A DNA stretch of 62,269 nucleotides from SAR324 cluster bacterium (GTDB taxonomy: Bacteria; SAR324; XYD2-FULL-50-16), in assembly GCA_028282885.1 (NCBI GenBank), contig JANQGX010000077.1, positions 1 through 62,269 on the forward strand, written 5' to 3'. The position numbers were made by a program, and so were the translations under genes. The notes beneath the pieces are model-generated. The model was not told the DNA's origin, did not search any database, and saw only the letters and a program-made list of their open reading frames with translations. This document shows positions 17,548-26,261 of the stretch, piece by piece. Numbering within the stretch: the first letter of the stretch is position 1; every line of letters starts with the position of its first letter.

Positions 17548-18135
17548 CTACGACTGCTTGTATTCGTCCACAATTTTTAAATAATTACGCATTAAAATCT
17601 CTCCAGGTTCACCGGAAATCTCGGGATGAAATTGAACACCGAAAAACGGCTTTTGACTGCTGGCCATGATTTCCACTGCGTAGTGCAAAGACTTACCGAT
17701 CAGTTCAAATCCATCGGGCAGCGTCAAACCTTCACAATGATCCTCAACAAAAACCGGTTTTTCAATTATTCCCTCTACCAATGGATGGGGCTTTAAGATC
17801 TCAATTTCATCGGTTTCCCTGCGTTCAGGTCCCCGGAGACATTCGGCACCGTGCGTCAGACCGATAGCCTGATGCCCAAGGCAGATTCCCAAAATCGGTA
17901 TGTTCAGTCTTTTGATGAAGTCGAATTTTTTCACCAGTGAAGCGCCGTTTTCGGGATCAGTGAACAATAGTGGCCCGCCGGAAATGATGACGCCGTCGAT
18001 TTCGTCAAACGCAGCATTGTTGGCTTCGTCCATGTGGATAGCAATCGCTGCAAGACAATAAGGTTGAATCACCTTCAATATATTGCCGAATTTCGGGCTC
18101 AAACAATTTATGACGGCCAGACGACTGGTAGACAT
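17548..18135 (-). CDS. stand-alone class-I glutamine amidotransferase-like protein
   Basis: This 195-aa protein has the GATase1 triad: the nucleophilic Cys in 'ILGICLGHQAIG', and His and Glu in 'FFGVQFHPEISG'. It resembles the separate GuaA amidotransferase subunit or related gamma-glutamyl hydrolases. It starts behind AGGAG. No synthase partner is adjacent. It sits between two peptidases in a peptide-uptake operon, where a hydrolytic role on gamma-glutamyl or amide bonds fits better than GMP synthesis. That is inference from position. Confidence 0.8.
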   Translation of the reverse strand: MSTSRLAVINCLSPKFGNILKVIQPYCLAAIAIHMDEANNAAFDEIDGVIISGGPLLFTDPENGASLVKKFDFIKRLNIPILGICLGHQAIGLTHGAECLRGPERRETDEIEILKPHPLVEGIIEKPVFVEDHCEGLTLPDGFELIGKSLHYAVEIMASSQKPFFGVQFHPEISGEPGEILMRNYLKIVDEYKQS

Positions 18136-18213
18136 ATTACTCCTGTAATGTTCTCGTTTAAACCTGGTTGTTGTGTTCCGACAGTTTCATTTATTTCCGT
18201 AAAGAACAGGTTT

Positions 18214-19281
18214 TTACGCCCGCCAAGTTTCCTTGAGAACCCGAATCCAGTTCTTGTGAGAAATCATTGCCAGTTCTTCGTCATTAAATCCTGTTTGACG
18301 CAAGGCGGTTGCCAGGTTCTGCAAGCCTGATGCATCTCCTATCTCATTGGGAATGGTGGCACCGTCAAAGTCGGACCCGATGGCGACGTGCCGTGGTCCG
18401 ATTTTTCCCGCAATATAAGCAATATGTCGTGCAATTTCCATCGCCGGCGTGTCTAATACCTTTTCCCCGTCTTCCCTGAGAAACTGAACCGCAAAGTTAA
18501 CGCCGACCAGACCGTTGCTTTCGCCGATGGCTTCCAACTGAATGTCCGTCAAATTCCGGGTGCTGTTGCACAGATTATGTACACAGGAATGACTGGCAAC
18601 CAGGGGCGCATCCGTCACCCGCGCCACATCCCAAAAACCGTTTTCGGTCATGTGGGACAGATCCACCATAATGCCCAGTTTGTTACAGGCTTTAACCAGT
18701 TCCATACCTAAAACGGTCAGACCTTCTCCATTATTGGGGCTGCCGGGAAATCTAATTTCAACACCCTTTCCGAAAATATTGGGTCGGCTCCAGACGATCC
18801 CCAGGGAGCGCAGACCTTTTTCGTAGAATATTTCCAGGTTTTCCATTGAGGCATCAATCTGTTCAGCCCCTTCAAAATGGATCACCAGTGAAAACTGTCG
18901 ATTTTCGATCGCTTCAACCAGATCGTTTGATGATTTGATGATTCTGATTTTGTTTCCGGAGAGTCTTTTGATTTCAAAAAACTGCCGTAGAACTTTGAGG
19001 GTGATGTCATAGGCGTGCCGGTATCCGATCGGCTGGAATCGTCTGGTTCTGTTTAGCCCGGTTTTATTTTTTAATTTCTCTTTCCCTCCGCTGCTTAGTT
19101 CAGGAGGAGGAACGCAGATAGCGAACAAACCGCCAACCAGATTTCCCTGCTCGGCTTTGTGCAGACTAATGTGCAGATCGCTGGATTCCGCAAAAAACCG
19201 GTCCGGCTTTTCGCCGTAAATCAGCATTTTTAAAAGGGTATCGTTGTGTCCGTCAAAAAAAGGGAGTGAAGCGGTCATCAT
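18214..19281 (-). CDS. membrane-dipeptidase family (M19) zinc dipeptidase
   Basis: This 355-aa enzyme is of the renal/microsomal dipeptidase family. It shows the metal-binding 'FFDGHND' near the N-terminus (His and Asp), the bridging Glu in 'VIHFEGAEQI', and His residues in 'VDLSHMTENGF' and 'LVASHSCVHNLCNSTRN'. The C-terminal 'AIGSDFDGA' supplies the catalytic Asp. M19 enzymes cleave L-L and L-D dipeptides, some also acting on D-amino-acid-containing peptides. No export signal is seen, so it acts inside the cell. It follows the transporter ATPase genes with a 73-nt gap and completes breakdown of imported peptides. Confidence 0.88.
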   Translation of the reverse strand: MMTASLPFFDGHNDTLLKMLIYGEKPDRFFAESSDLHISLHKAEQGNLVGGLFAICVPPPELSSGGKEKLKNKTGLNRTRRFQPIGYRHAYDITLKVLRQFFEIKRLSGNKIRIIKSSNDLVEAIENRQFSLVIHFEGAEQIDASMENLEIFYEKGLRSLGIVWSRPNIFGKGVEIRFPGSPNNGEGLTVLGMELVKACNKLGIMVDLSHMTENGFWDVARVTDAPLVASHSCVHNLCNSTRNLTDIQLEAIGESNGLVGVNFAVQFLREDGEKVLDTPAMEIARHIAYIAGKIGPRHVAIGSDFDGATIPNEIGDASGLQNLATALRQTGFNDEELAMISHKNWIRVLKETWRA

Positions 19282-19354
19282 GAAGGAAGGTGTCTCTTAA
19301 TTGGATATTGGCTTATTGCAATTATAAACGTGATAAATCGGATCCGTATTCTGG

Positions 19355-20347
19355 TTATTCGGTGCCGGCTACCAGCGGAAAATGACATTTCGCAAAGTGG
19401 TTTTCGTTGATTTTCGTCATTTCCGGTTCCTGGGTTCTGCAGATCTCCTTAACGCAAGGACATCGGGTATGAAACCGACATCCCGACGGTGGATTAATCG
19501 GACTCGGAATCTCGCCCTTTAATGTCTTTCGGTTTCGTTTTTTGCCCGGGTCCGGATGCAAGATGGAATCAAGCAGGGACTTTGTGTATGGATATGCCGG
19601 GGAGTTAAAGATTTTCGATTTTGGCCCGATCTCCATAATCTGCCCGAGATACATCACGGCCACATAGTCAGCTATGTAGTCGATAACGGCCAGATCGTGG
19701 GTGATGAACAGGTAAGTCAGTGAAAAATCCTTTTTCAGTTGCTTGAGCAGCTTCAAAATCACGGCCTGAACGGAAACGTCAAGAGCCGAGGTGGGCTCGT
19801 CCAGGACCAGAAATTCAGGTCTCAAAACCAGTGAACGAGCCACTGAAATACGCTGCCGCTGACCGCCGGAGAACTCATGTGGATAGCGGAACATGTGCTC
19901 CTCTTTTAATCCTAAGGCCTGGAGAATGTTTTTGACATCCAGGTAGACCTCTTCCGGTTTTTTCTTGAAATGGATTTTAACGCCTTCACCGATGATCGAT
20001 TTAATCAGCTTTCGCGGATGAAGTGAATTATAGGGATCTTGAGCAACAATCTGCATTTTCCGGCGGAAGTTCAGCATTTCCTTACTTCCAAGGTGCGTAA
20101 TATCGGTGGCATTGTAATTTATTTGACCCTGGGTTGGTTCGATGAGTCTTAAAATCGTCCGTCCCAGAGTTGTTTTCCCGGATCCGGATTCGCCTACCAC
20201 ACCAAAAATACTCATCTTGGGGATATCAAACGAAACGTTGTCGATTGCTTTTACGACTCGTCTAGGAGCCAGAAACCCTTGCTTAATCGGGAAATACTGC
20301 TTTATTCCCTTTAATTCCAGTAAATTACCTGTTGATATCTCTTTCAT
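19355..20347 (-). CDS. peptide ABC transporter ATPase (DppF/OppF-like)
   Basis: This is the second ATPase subunit of a peptide/nickel-type importer, 330 aa. Walker A is GESGSGKTT, the signature is 'FSGGQRQRISVARSL', Walker B is 'FLVLDEPTSALD', and the H-loop is 'LFITHDLAVI'. The C-terminal oligopeptide-transporter region has the cysteine cluster 'CRFHTRCPCVKEIC' that in DppD/DppF proteins can hold an Fe-S cluster. Its start overlaps the preceding gene's stop by 4 nt, indicating coupled synthesis with the DppD-like partner. Confidence 0.9.
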   Translation of the reverse strand: MKEISTGNLLELKGIKQYFPIKQGFLAPRRVVKAIDNVSFDIPKMSIFGVVGESGSGKTTLGRTILRLIEPTQGQINYNATDITHLGSKEMLNFRRKMQIVAQDPYNSLHPRKLIKSIIGEGVKIHFKKKPEEVYLDVKNILQALGLKEEHMFRYPHEFSGGQRQRISVARSLVLRPEFLVLDEPTSALDVSVQAVILKLLKQLKKDFSLTYLFITHDLAVIDYIADYVAVMYLGQIMEIGPKSKIFNSPAYPYTKSLLDSILHPDPGKKRNRKTLKGEIPSPINPPSGCRFHTRCPCVKEICRTQEPEMTKINENHFAKCHFPLVAGTE

Positions 20348-21330
20348 TTTGAATCCTCATCCCCATACAAATAGCACGCGACAAAATGGCCGGGCGACAA
20401 TTCCTGCAATGGTGGAAAGCCGTCTTTACAAATCGGTTTGGTATGGCTGCAGCGCGGATGGAAACGGCATCCCGAAGGCGGATTCACCAGATCGGGTACT
20501 TCACCGGCTATCGTTTCCAGCTCCGAGGTTTGTCCCACTTTGGGGACTGCCTTAAACAAGCCTTTGGCGTAGGGGTGCACCGGGTTGTTAAATATCTCTT
20601 CAACGGTGGTGTATTCAACCGTATTTCCGGCGTACATCACAGCGATCTTGTCGCAGAATTCCGCTGCAACTCCCATGTCGTGTGTAATTAGAATGGCGGA
20701 GTAATTCATCTTCTCAACCAGTTCCTCCAAAAGCTCAAGTATCTGCGCTTGGATGGTAACGTCGAGGGCTGAAGTCGGTTCATCTGCGATCAACAACTTT
20801 GGCGATGAAGACAGAGCCATGGCTATCATAACCCTTTGCGCCATTCCACCGCTTAATTCGTGTGGGTAAAACCCTGAGATTCTCTTGGAGTCCAACCCCA
20901 CCAATTCCAGCATGTTTGCGGTTTCTTCCCTGACTTCTCTTTTGGAAGCTTTCGGTTTGATTCGTTTGATGTTCTCTCCGATTTGAAACCCTACCTTCAA
21001 AACCGGATTCAGCGCCGAAACGGGCTCCTGAAATATCGTGGCCATATCCTTGCCGCGCACACTGTCCAGTTCTTTCTCAGTCAAGGTGTTCAGTTCTTTA
21101 TTATCAAACATGATCCGACCGCCGGTCATCTCTCCCGGCTGTTCAATAAGCTGCATAAACGCCAATGACGTGACTGATTTCCCGCAACCGCTTTCGCCGA
21201 CTATTCCCAGTCGTTCTCCCTGGTTCAACCAGAGCTCCACGCCGTTGAGTGCTTTGATGGTGCCGCGATATGTGTGAAAAAAAACTCTCAGGTTGCTGAC
21301 GTCCAGCAAATCTCCCCGGTAACCTTCCAT
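20344..21330 (-). CDS. peptide ABC transporter ATPase (DppD/OppD-like)
   Basis: This is the first ATPase subunit of the importer, 328 aa. Walker A is GESGCGKSV, the signature 'LSGGMAQRVMIAMALS' and Walker B 'LLIADEPTSALD' are intact, and 'CRFHPRCSHTKPIC' is the C-terminal cysteine motif of DppD/OppD proteins. It starts 3 nt after the DppC-like permease gene and overlaps the DppF-like gene. It forms the cytoplasmic heterodimer that powers uptake. Confidence 0.9.
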   Translation of the reverse strand: MEGYRGDLLDVSNLRVFFHTYRGTIKALNGVELWLNQGERLGIVGESGCGKSVTSLAFMQLIEQPGEMTGGRIMFDNKELNTLTEKELDSVRGKDMATIFQEPVSALNPVLKVGFQIGENIKRIKPKASKREVREETANMLELVGLDSKRISGFYPHELSGGMAQRVMIAMALSSSPKLLIADEPTSALDVTIQAQILELLEELVEKMNYSAILITHDMGVAAEFCDKIAVMYAGNTVEYTTVEEIFNNPVHPYAKGLFKAVPKVGQTSELETIAGEVPDLVNPPSGCRFHPRCSHTKPICKDGFPPLQELSPGHFVACYLYGDEDSK

Positions 21331-21333
21331 GTC

Positions 21334-22275
21334 CTATCTCCTGATCTTGGGGTCCATAATGTCCCTGATACCGTCGCCCAAGAAGTTAAAACCCAATACA
21401 ATGATTGCGATGGCGATCCCGGGAAAAGTGGAGATCCACCATTGATCTATGAAATAGTCCCGACCGTCGGCGACGATAGCCCCCCATTCCGGAATGGGCG
21501 GCTGTGCTCCCAGACCGAGAAATCCGAGTCCGGCTGCAGTGAGAATGATGGTTCCCATGCGCAGGGTCAGCTTTACGATGACGGGGGAAATGGACATGGG
21601 AAGAATGTGCAGGACCATAATTCTAATTCTTCCGGCTCCAACCGCCCTGATGGCTTCAATATAGGGCAAGCTTTTGACTTTGGCCGATTCCGCCCTGGCG
21701 AGTCTGGCGTATACCGTCCAATCGGTCAAAGCGATCGCCACGATAACGTTCGTCAGAGTTGGACCCAACGCGGCGACAAAGGCCATGGCCAGTACCAGTC
21801 TTGGAAAAGCCATGAACATATCGGTGATTCTCATCAGGATTTCATCGACGAGTCCGCCGAAGAACCCCGAGATAATCCCAACAAAGACGCCGATTGACAA
21901 ACTGATGACCGAAACGATCAGAATAATACCGATTTCGATGCGGGAGCCGTGTAGCACCCTGCTGAAAATGTCCCGGCCGTATTGATCGGTTCCGAAGAAA
22001 TGATCCATGCTTGGCGGCATCAATCTTTGATCAAGGTTTTGTGCAATGGGATCATAGGGAGCAATGACCGGAGCCAGCAATGCGATCAGAATAAAAAATA
22101 TGATCATCACTGTTCCAACCATGGCCAGATGAGTACGGCGCCATAAATACAGGGTGTGCTTCAGATCTTCCAGAACCGGTTTGCTCTGATTAATCAGCAG
22201 CCTGAAACGGTCCATCCCCTTATTGTTCTCTGTTACGGCTGTCGTATCCTTGCGCTGATTTGATGCCTTGTTCAT
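21334..22275 (-). CDS. peptide ABC transporter permease (DppC/OppC-like)
   Basis: This is the inner-membrane channel subunit, 313 aa, with a long hydrophilic N-terminal tail before the first helix ('HLAMVGTVMIIFFILIALLA'). The family's early periplasmic motif 'PYDPIAQNLDQRLMPPSMDH' and 'FFGTDQYGRDIFSRVLHGSR' are present. The EAA coupling loop is 'EAIRAVGAGRIRIMVLHILP'. It pairs with the DppB-like permease encoded immediately upstream. Confidence 0.9.
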   Translation of the reverse strand: MNKASNQRKDTTAVTENNKGMDRFRLLINQSKPVLEDLKHTLYLWRRTHLAMVGTVMIIFFILIALLAPVIAPYDPIAQNLDQRLMPPSMDHFFGTDQYGRDIFSRVLHGSRIEIGIILIVSVISLSIGVFVGIISGFFGGLVDEILMRITDMFMAFPRLVLAMAFVAALGPTLTNVIVAIALTDWTVYARLARAESAKVKSLPYIEAIRAVGAGRIRIMVLHILPMSISPVIVKLTLRMGTIILTAAGLGFLGLGAQPPIPEWGAIVADGRDYFIDQWWISTFPGIAIAIIVLGFNFLGDGIRDIMDPKIRR

Positions 22276-22338
22276 ATAATGATTCCGCTTATTGATATTA
22301 TGTCACTTTGTTCACTTCTTTTGTAATCGGCGATTGGA

Positions 22339-23346
22339 TCAGTTTTGCATCCTGGGATCCAGAACGGCATATGAGATATCCACCAGCAGATTGGCCAGGG
22401 AATACACAAATGCAATAAACAGGGTTCCCCCCGTAATGGCCGGATAGTCCAATACCAGCAATGCGTTTACCAGGTATCTTCCCAGGCCGGGCCAACTGAA
22501 GATGGTTTCGGTTAACACGGCTCCCCCCAAAAGGTCTCCGAATGAAACCCCAATAACGGTTACAACCGGAATCAGGGAGTTACGCAACGCGTGACGGAAA
22601 ATCACGACACGTTTCCCCAACCCTTTGGCGCGAGCGGTGCGAATATAATCCTGCTGCAAGACGTCCAACATACTGGCTCGCTTAATCCGTGAGATTAATG
22701 CAGCATGGGCATAGCCCAACACAAAAGCAGGCAGGATGATGTGATGCAACGCATCTTTAAAGGTGTCCCAATCCCGGCAGATAATGGCGTCCAACAACAC
22801 CAGACCGGTGATTTTCTCCGGAAAGATAAAAAGACTGTGACGCCCGCCTCCCGGAAACAGGTCAGCTTTGAAATAAAGAAAAAACAACAGGATTAATCCC
22901 AGCCAAAAGACGGGTAAAGCGACTCCCATGATGGAAAAAACCCTGGTGGCGTGATCGACTATGCTGTTCCGTTTTACTGCCGAAAAAGCACCGGAAATAA
23001 TCCCGATGATGATGGCAAAAAACATGGCTACAATGGCCAGTTCCATGGTTGCCGGCAGAAAGGTAAAGATATCTTCCAAAATCGGTTTCTTGGTCACTAA
23101 GGAGTGCCCGAAGTCACCATGGAAAATGCCCACAACATAGTCGATGAATTGCTCATGAATGGGCTTGTCTAAACCCAGTTCCGCCCTCATCTTATCCACC
23201 AGCTCAATAGGTGCGTTCCCGCCCAGAATTGCACCGACAGGATCAGCCGGAATAATACGAGTGATAAAAAACACGATTGTCGCCACTCCGGTCATGACGA
23301 TGACCATTAAAAACAAGCGTCTTATGATATAACTTACCAGTTTCAC
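22339..23346 (-). CDS. peptide ABC transporter permease (DppB/OppB-like)
   Basis: This is the first channel subunit, 335 aa, with about six helices. It has the DppB opening 'YIIRRLFLMVIVMTGVATIV' and 'RIIPADPVGAILG'. The coupling loop 'YIRTARAKGLGKRVVIFRHA' matches the family. The start is GTG with an AAGGA site eight bases upstream. It lies 139 nt downstream of the binding-protein gene, a common spacing that allows excess receptor synthesis. Confidence 0.9.
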   Translation of the reverse strand: MKLVSYIIRRLFLMVIVMTGVATIVFFITRIIPADPVGAILGGNAPIELVDKMRAELGLDKPIHEQFIDYVVGIFHGDFGHSLVTKKPILEDIFTFLPATMELAIVAMFFAIIIGIISGAFSAVKRNSIVDHATRVFSIMGVALPVFWLGLILLFFLYFKADLFPGGGRHSLFIFPEKITGLVLLDAIICRDWDTFKDALHHIILPAFVLGYAHAALISRIKRASMLDVLQQDYIRTARAKGLGKRVVIFRHALRNSLIPVVTVIGVSFGDLLGGAVLTETIFSWPGLGRYLVNALLVLDYPAITGGTLFIAFVYSLANLLVDISYAVLDPRMQN

Positions 23347-23484
23347 CTTGATTATTCCTTGGGATTGGTCGATGGATTTTTTCTATCGGCCCCGGCCGAA
23401 AAGACCATGCTGCAAAAAGTGGTAAGGAGCGTAACGGAAGAAATACCTCTTTCCACAGCATCGATGATTCATGAAAACTCAAGC

Positions 23485-25059
23485 TTATTTATAAAGCTTG
23501 TAGAAATCGAAATGAACATAAGCACCGCCGAAAGCGTCATCAGCACCTTTAACCTTATTGTTCACCCCCCAGGTTTCCACCATTTGGTACAACATGGCGA
23601 AAGGACCGTTCTCATGCCAGTAATTGGTCAGGTCCTGGTAAATCTTTGCACGCCTGGCGGAGTCTTTTTCCTGTGCTGCAGCTTCAGCCATGTCGGCGGC
23701 CTTATCGTCCAGCCAGTTTAATCTCCAGGCCAATTGTTTTACCCTGTGATTCGCGAAAGGATTGGCCAAAGCATCGGCATCCGGATAATCGTTACCCCAA
23801 CCGGCAACAATCAGATCAATTCCCTGCTTTCGGAATTTGGCATACATCTGGGCTGTTTGCATGATGTTGATCTTGGCGCGGATTCCGATTTGAGCCAGGT
23901 TTTGCTGAACGATAACAGCTTCAGCTCTTCTTCTTTCAGTGACACTGGTGGTCAATTCAACGTCAAAACCGTCGGCGTAACCGGCTTCCTTTAACAGTTG
24001 CCTGGCTTTGGCCAGATCCTGGCTGTAGGGATTGTTTTCTTTGTAACCGAAGTAACCCGCGGCAATGAACTGCTGGTTGTTGATGGCGTATCCGCCCCTG
24101 ACTTTATCGATCATGGCGTTATAATCGATAGCATATTTAACGGCTTGACGAACCTTGGGATTTTTGAAAGGACCGAAGTTGGCACTCATTCCCACGTATT
24201 CATTTGACTGCCCCGGAGTTTTGACAACTCTGGCCATATTCCCTTTGGAGATTTCAGCCAATTGCTCGGGGGTCAGTTTAAACGCAACGTCGATGTCGCC
24301 TTTTTTAAGTAACAGATATCGCTCAGCGGCTTCAGGAACATCCTTGAAGATGATGGTCTCTAATCGGGCAGGCCCCTTCCAGTAATTTTTATTAGCTGTA
24401 TAAATCATGGCTTGATTTCGATTCCAAGCCTTCAGAACGTATGCACCGGCTCCGGCACTGTGATCCACCAGCCAGTCCATTCCCATGTCGCCGTCCTTGT
24501 CGTTGGCTTCGACCAGCTTTTTGTTGACAATACTTCCCACCTGGTTTGCAAGGTTGGAAAGCACAACATTTTCGGGTGCACCGTTGGTCACGATCTGTAC
24601 GGTGTAGCTGTCGATCATCTTGATCCCCTCTTCAGACAATCCGAACGTATCCGTTAACAGCCAGGATGGGGATTTCTTCAGCTTGATCACCCTTTTGAGT
24701 GAGTAAACGACGTCCTCAGCAGTCAATGGATCGCCGTTGGCGAATCTCATTCCCTTGCGGATGTTAAATGTCCAGGTTTTGCCGTCGGCTGCCACGTTCC
24801 AACTGGTAGCGGTATCAGGTTCGATAACGAACTTGTCGTTTTCATAAGAGATGTGAACCAACTGGGTGTAAAGATTCATCACAAAAGATCCCGTCGGTGA
24901 CTCGTAACAGACGTGGGGATCCATGGTTTTCATATTGGAATGACTCTGACCGATCACCAATACGTTTTTGGGAATCGCCGCCATTACAACACCGGTAAAC
25001 ATTATAAAAATTCCACTCAGTAAAATGCGCAGAAAAGCACTCCTTTTTTTCGAAGACAT
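23485..25059 (-). CDS. peptide-type ABC substrate-binding protein (SBP family 5)
   Basis: This is the periplasmic receptor of the importer, 524 aa from ATG 25059, which sits right behind AAGGAGGAG; a TTG 21 nt earlier is an artefact. A signal peptide (about residues 1-28) ends at 'GVVMAAIPKN'. The family-5 signatures 'WNVAADGKTWTFNIRKGMRF' and 'TAEDVVYSLKR' are clear. Dpp/Opp/glutathione-type receptors bind di- to oligopeptides, and the downstream enzymes suggest unusual peptides (D-, beta- or gamma-linked). It is the first gene of the operon. Confidence 0.9.
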   Translation of the reverse strand: MSSKKRSAFLRILLSGIFIMFTGVVMAAIPKNVLVIGQSHSNMKTMDPHVCYESPTGSFVMNLYTQLVHISYENDKFVIEPDTATSWNVAADGKTWTFNIRKGMRFANGDPLTAEDVVYSLKRVIKLKKSPSWLLTDTFGLSEEGIKMIDSYTVQIVTNGAPENVVLSNLANQVGSIVNKKLVEANDKDGDMGMDWLVDHSAGAGAYVLKAWNRNQAMIYTANKNYWKGPARLETIIFKDVPEAAERYLLLKKGDIDVAFKLTPEQLAEISKGNMARVVKTPGQSNEYVGMSANFGPFKNPKVRQAVKYAIDYNAMIDKVRGGYAINNQQFIAAGYFGYKENNPYSQDLAKARQLLKEAGYADGFDVELTTSVTERRRAEAVIVQQNLAQIGIRAKINIMQTAQMYAKFRKQGIDLIVAGWGNDYPDADALANPFANHRVKQLAWRLNWLDDKAADMAEAAAQEKDSARRAKIYQDLTNYWHENGPFAMLYQMVETWGVNNKVKGADDAFGGAYVHFDFYKLYK

Positions 25060-26261
25060 GTCTCCTCCTTGTTTTTGCAAAATGCAAATTGATTCCGCCC
25101 GAATGTTCGGGGGAGCTTAATAAATTACGCTGTTTTTTTCAGGTTGGCACCGCTGCAATGAATTCACGCTCAGAAGCGTTATGCCGCACTTTGGGAAATA
25201 CCACTCTCTCCTCATTCCAAAGGAGAATGCACATTAACACATCAAACAACTTAAAACAACTTATTAGTTTTAAGTTTATTGGAAGGATTTGTAATTAAAG
25301 GAGAGTTTGAGTTGAAGAGGATAGTTTTTTGATTAGCTAGTGCTGCAGGTTTGGGTAATACCGCTGGTGCCAATCATCGAGGCATTTGGTCTGAAAGAGC
25401 TGTTCATCATCTTTGACGATACCCGTGTCCCCCTTTCTTCCAAAAAGACACCCGATACCAAGTACCATCACCAACATGGATGCAAGGGAAACAGGCCGAA
25501 ATATATCTCTGGTCAATGTTGGTTAACCCTGGCGGTCGGCCCGGGAAACGGTTGTGCCGGACCTGTTGTTTAAAGGCTTATTTCGACCACCAGCAATATC
25601 GGTATTCTTGGCTATTTCCGCGTCAGGTTGTGGTGGAATCCAAAATCCCGAAAATTCGGACCGCCAAATGAGCAACATTTGGACGAAAAACGTCAAAACC
25701 TGTTCAAAGCCTCATGAATCAGGCCGCTGGGCACTAGTGAGATCAATTTTCAATGCCGGGTTTGCAAACCAGACTCATTTCCGCCCGACTTGCTGAAACC
25801 AGATTTTATCCATCCTTATGACCGTTCATGTTCGGAGTTGCCATCCTGGCAATTCATGTCGCCTGCAATCGACATCATGATCAGGCTGCTCTTGCCGATT
25901 GATTATGCCGAAAACCGGGTTCACTTCTTCCAAATCCGTAGAGACATCTTGACACCCGATGTAAATTCCTATCATCTGATCTCATCCGGTTCTTAATTAT
26001 TGTTTGATTTATTTGCGGAAAAGGTGCGTCTTCAGCTGTTTTTTGTATGTTTTGGCGGCGAGGAAGACAGGGGTTGTGAAATTGTTGGCAGGGAAACTCA
26101 AATACCTGGAAACTATAATATCGACATCTGAATAAGCACAATAAAGAATGGGTATTCCGTTTAACTTTTTAAACTTCGCAAACCTAATAGTCAGGCAAAT
26201 TTCAATCGATGTATCGGGTGAAAAATTCCGTCAGTTGGTTTAATTCTTAGCTGTAATCGCC
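25060..26261. other. long intergenic region with transposase relic
   Basis: This 1.2-kb stretch lies between the divergent peptide operon and the giant kinase gene. It contains the operon's 5' region and a decayed transposase (25340-25738). The remainder (25740-26260) has no convincing gene. Short frames there (for example at 25790-25996) lack ribosome sites. Confidence 0.6.
25340..25738 (+). pseudogene. degenerate DDE transposase fragment (IS4-like superfamily)
   Basis: The frame reads 'LFIIFDDTRVPLSSKKTPDT' then 'KYHHQHGCKGNRPKYISGQC' and 'WLTLAV'. After an in-frame TAA (25571-25573) it continues 'RLISTTSNIG' in the same frame. The 'DDT-x5-SKK-x4-K-HHQHG-x-K-NRP-x6-W-LA' pattern followed by 'RL-x4-GN-x-G' is the first catalytic-Asp block of IS4-superfamily (DDE_5-like) transposases. 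Both ends are missing and a stop interrupts it, so it is dead. No terminal inverted repeats were found. Confidence 0.65.

Noticed and set aside
25140..25160. TGGCACCGCTGCA, resembling a sigma-54 promoter
   Set aside because: Spacing between GG and GC is 7, not 10.
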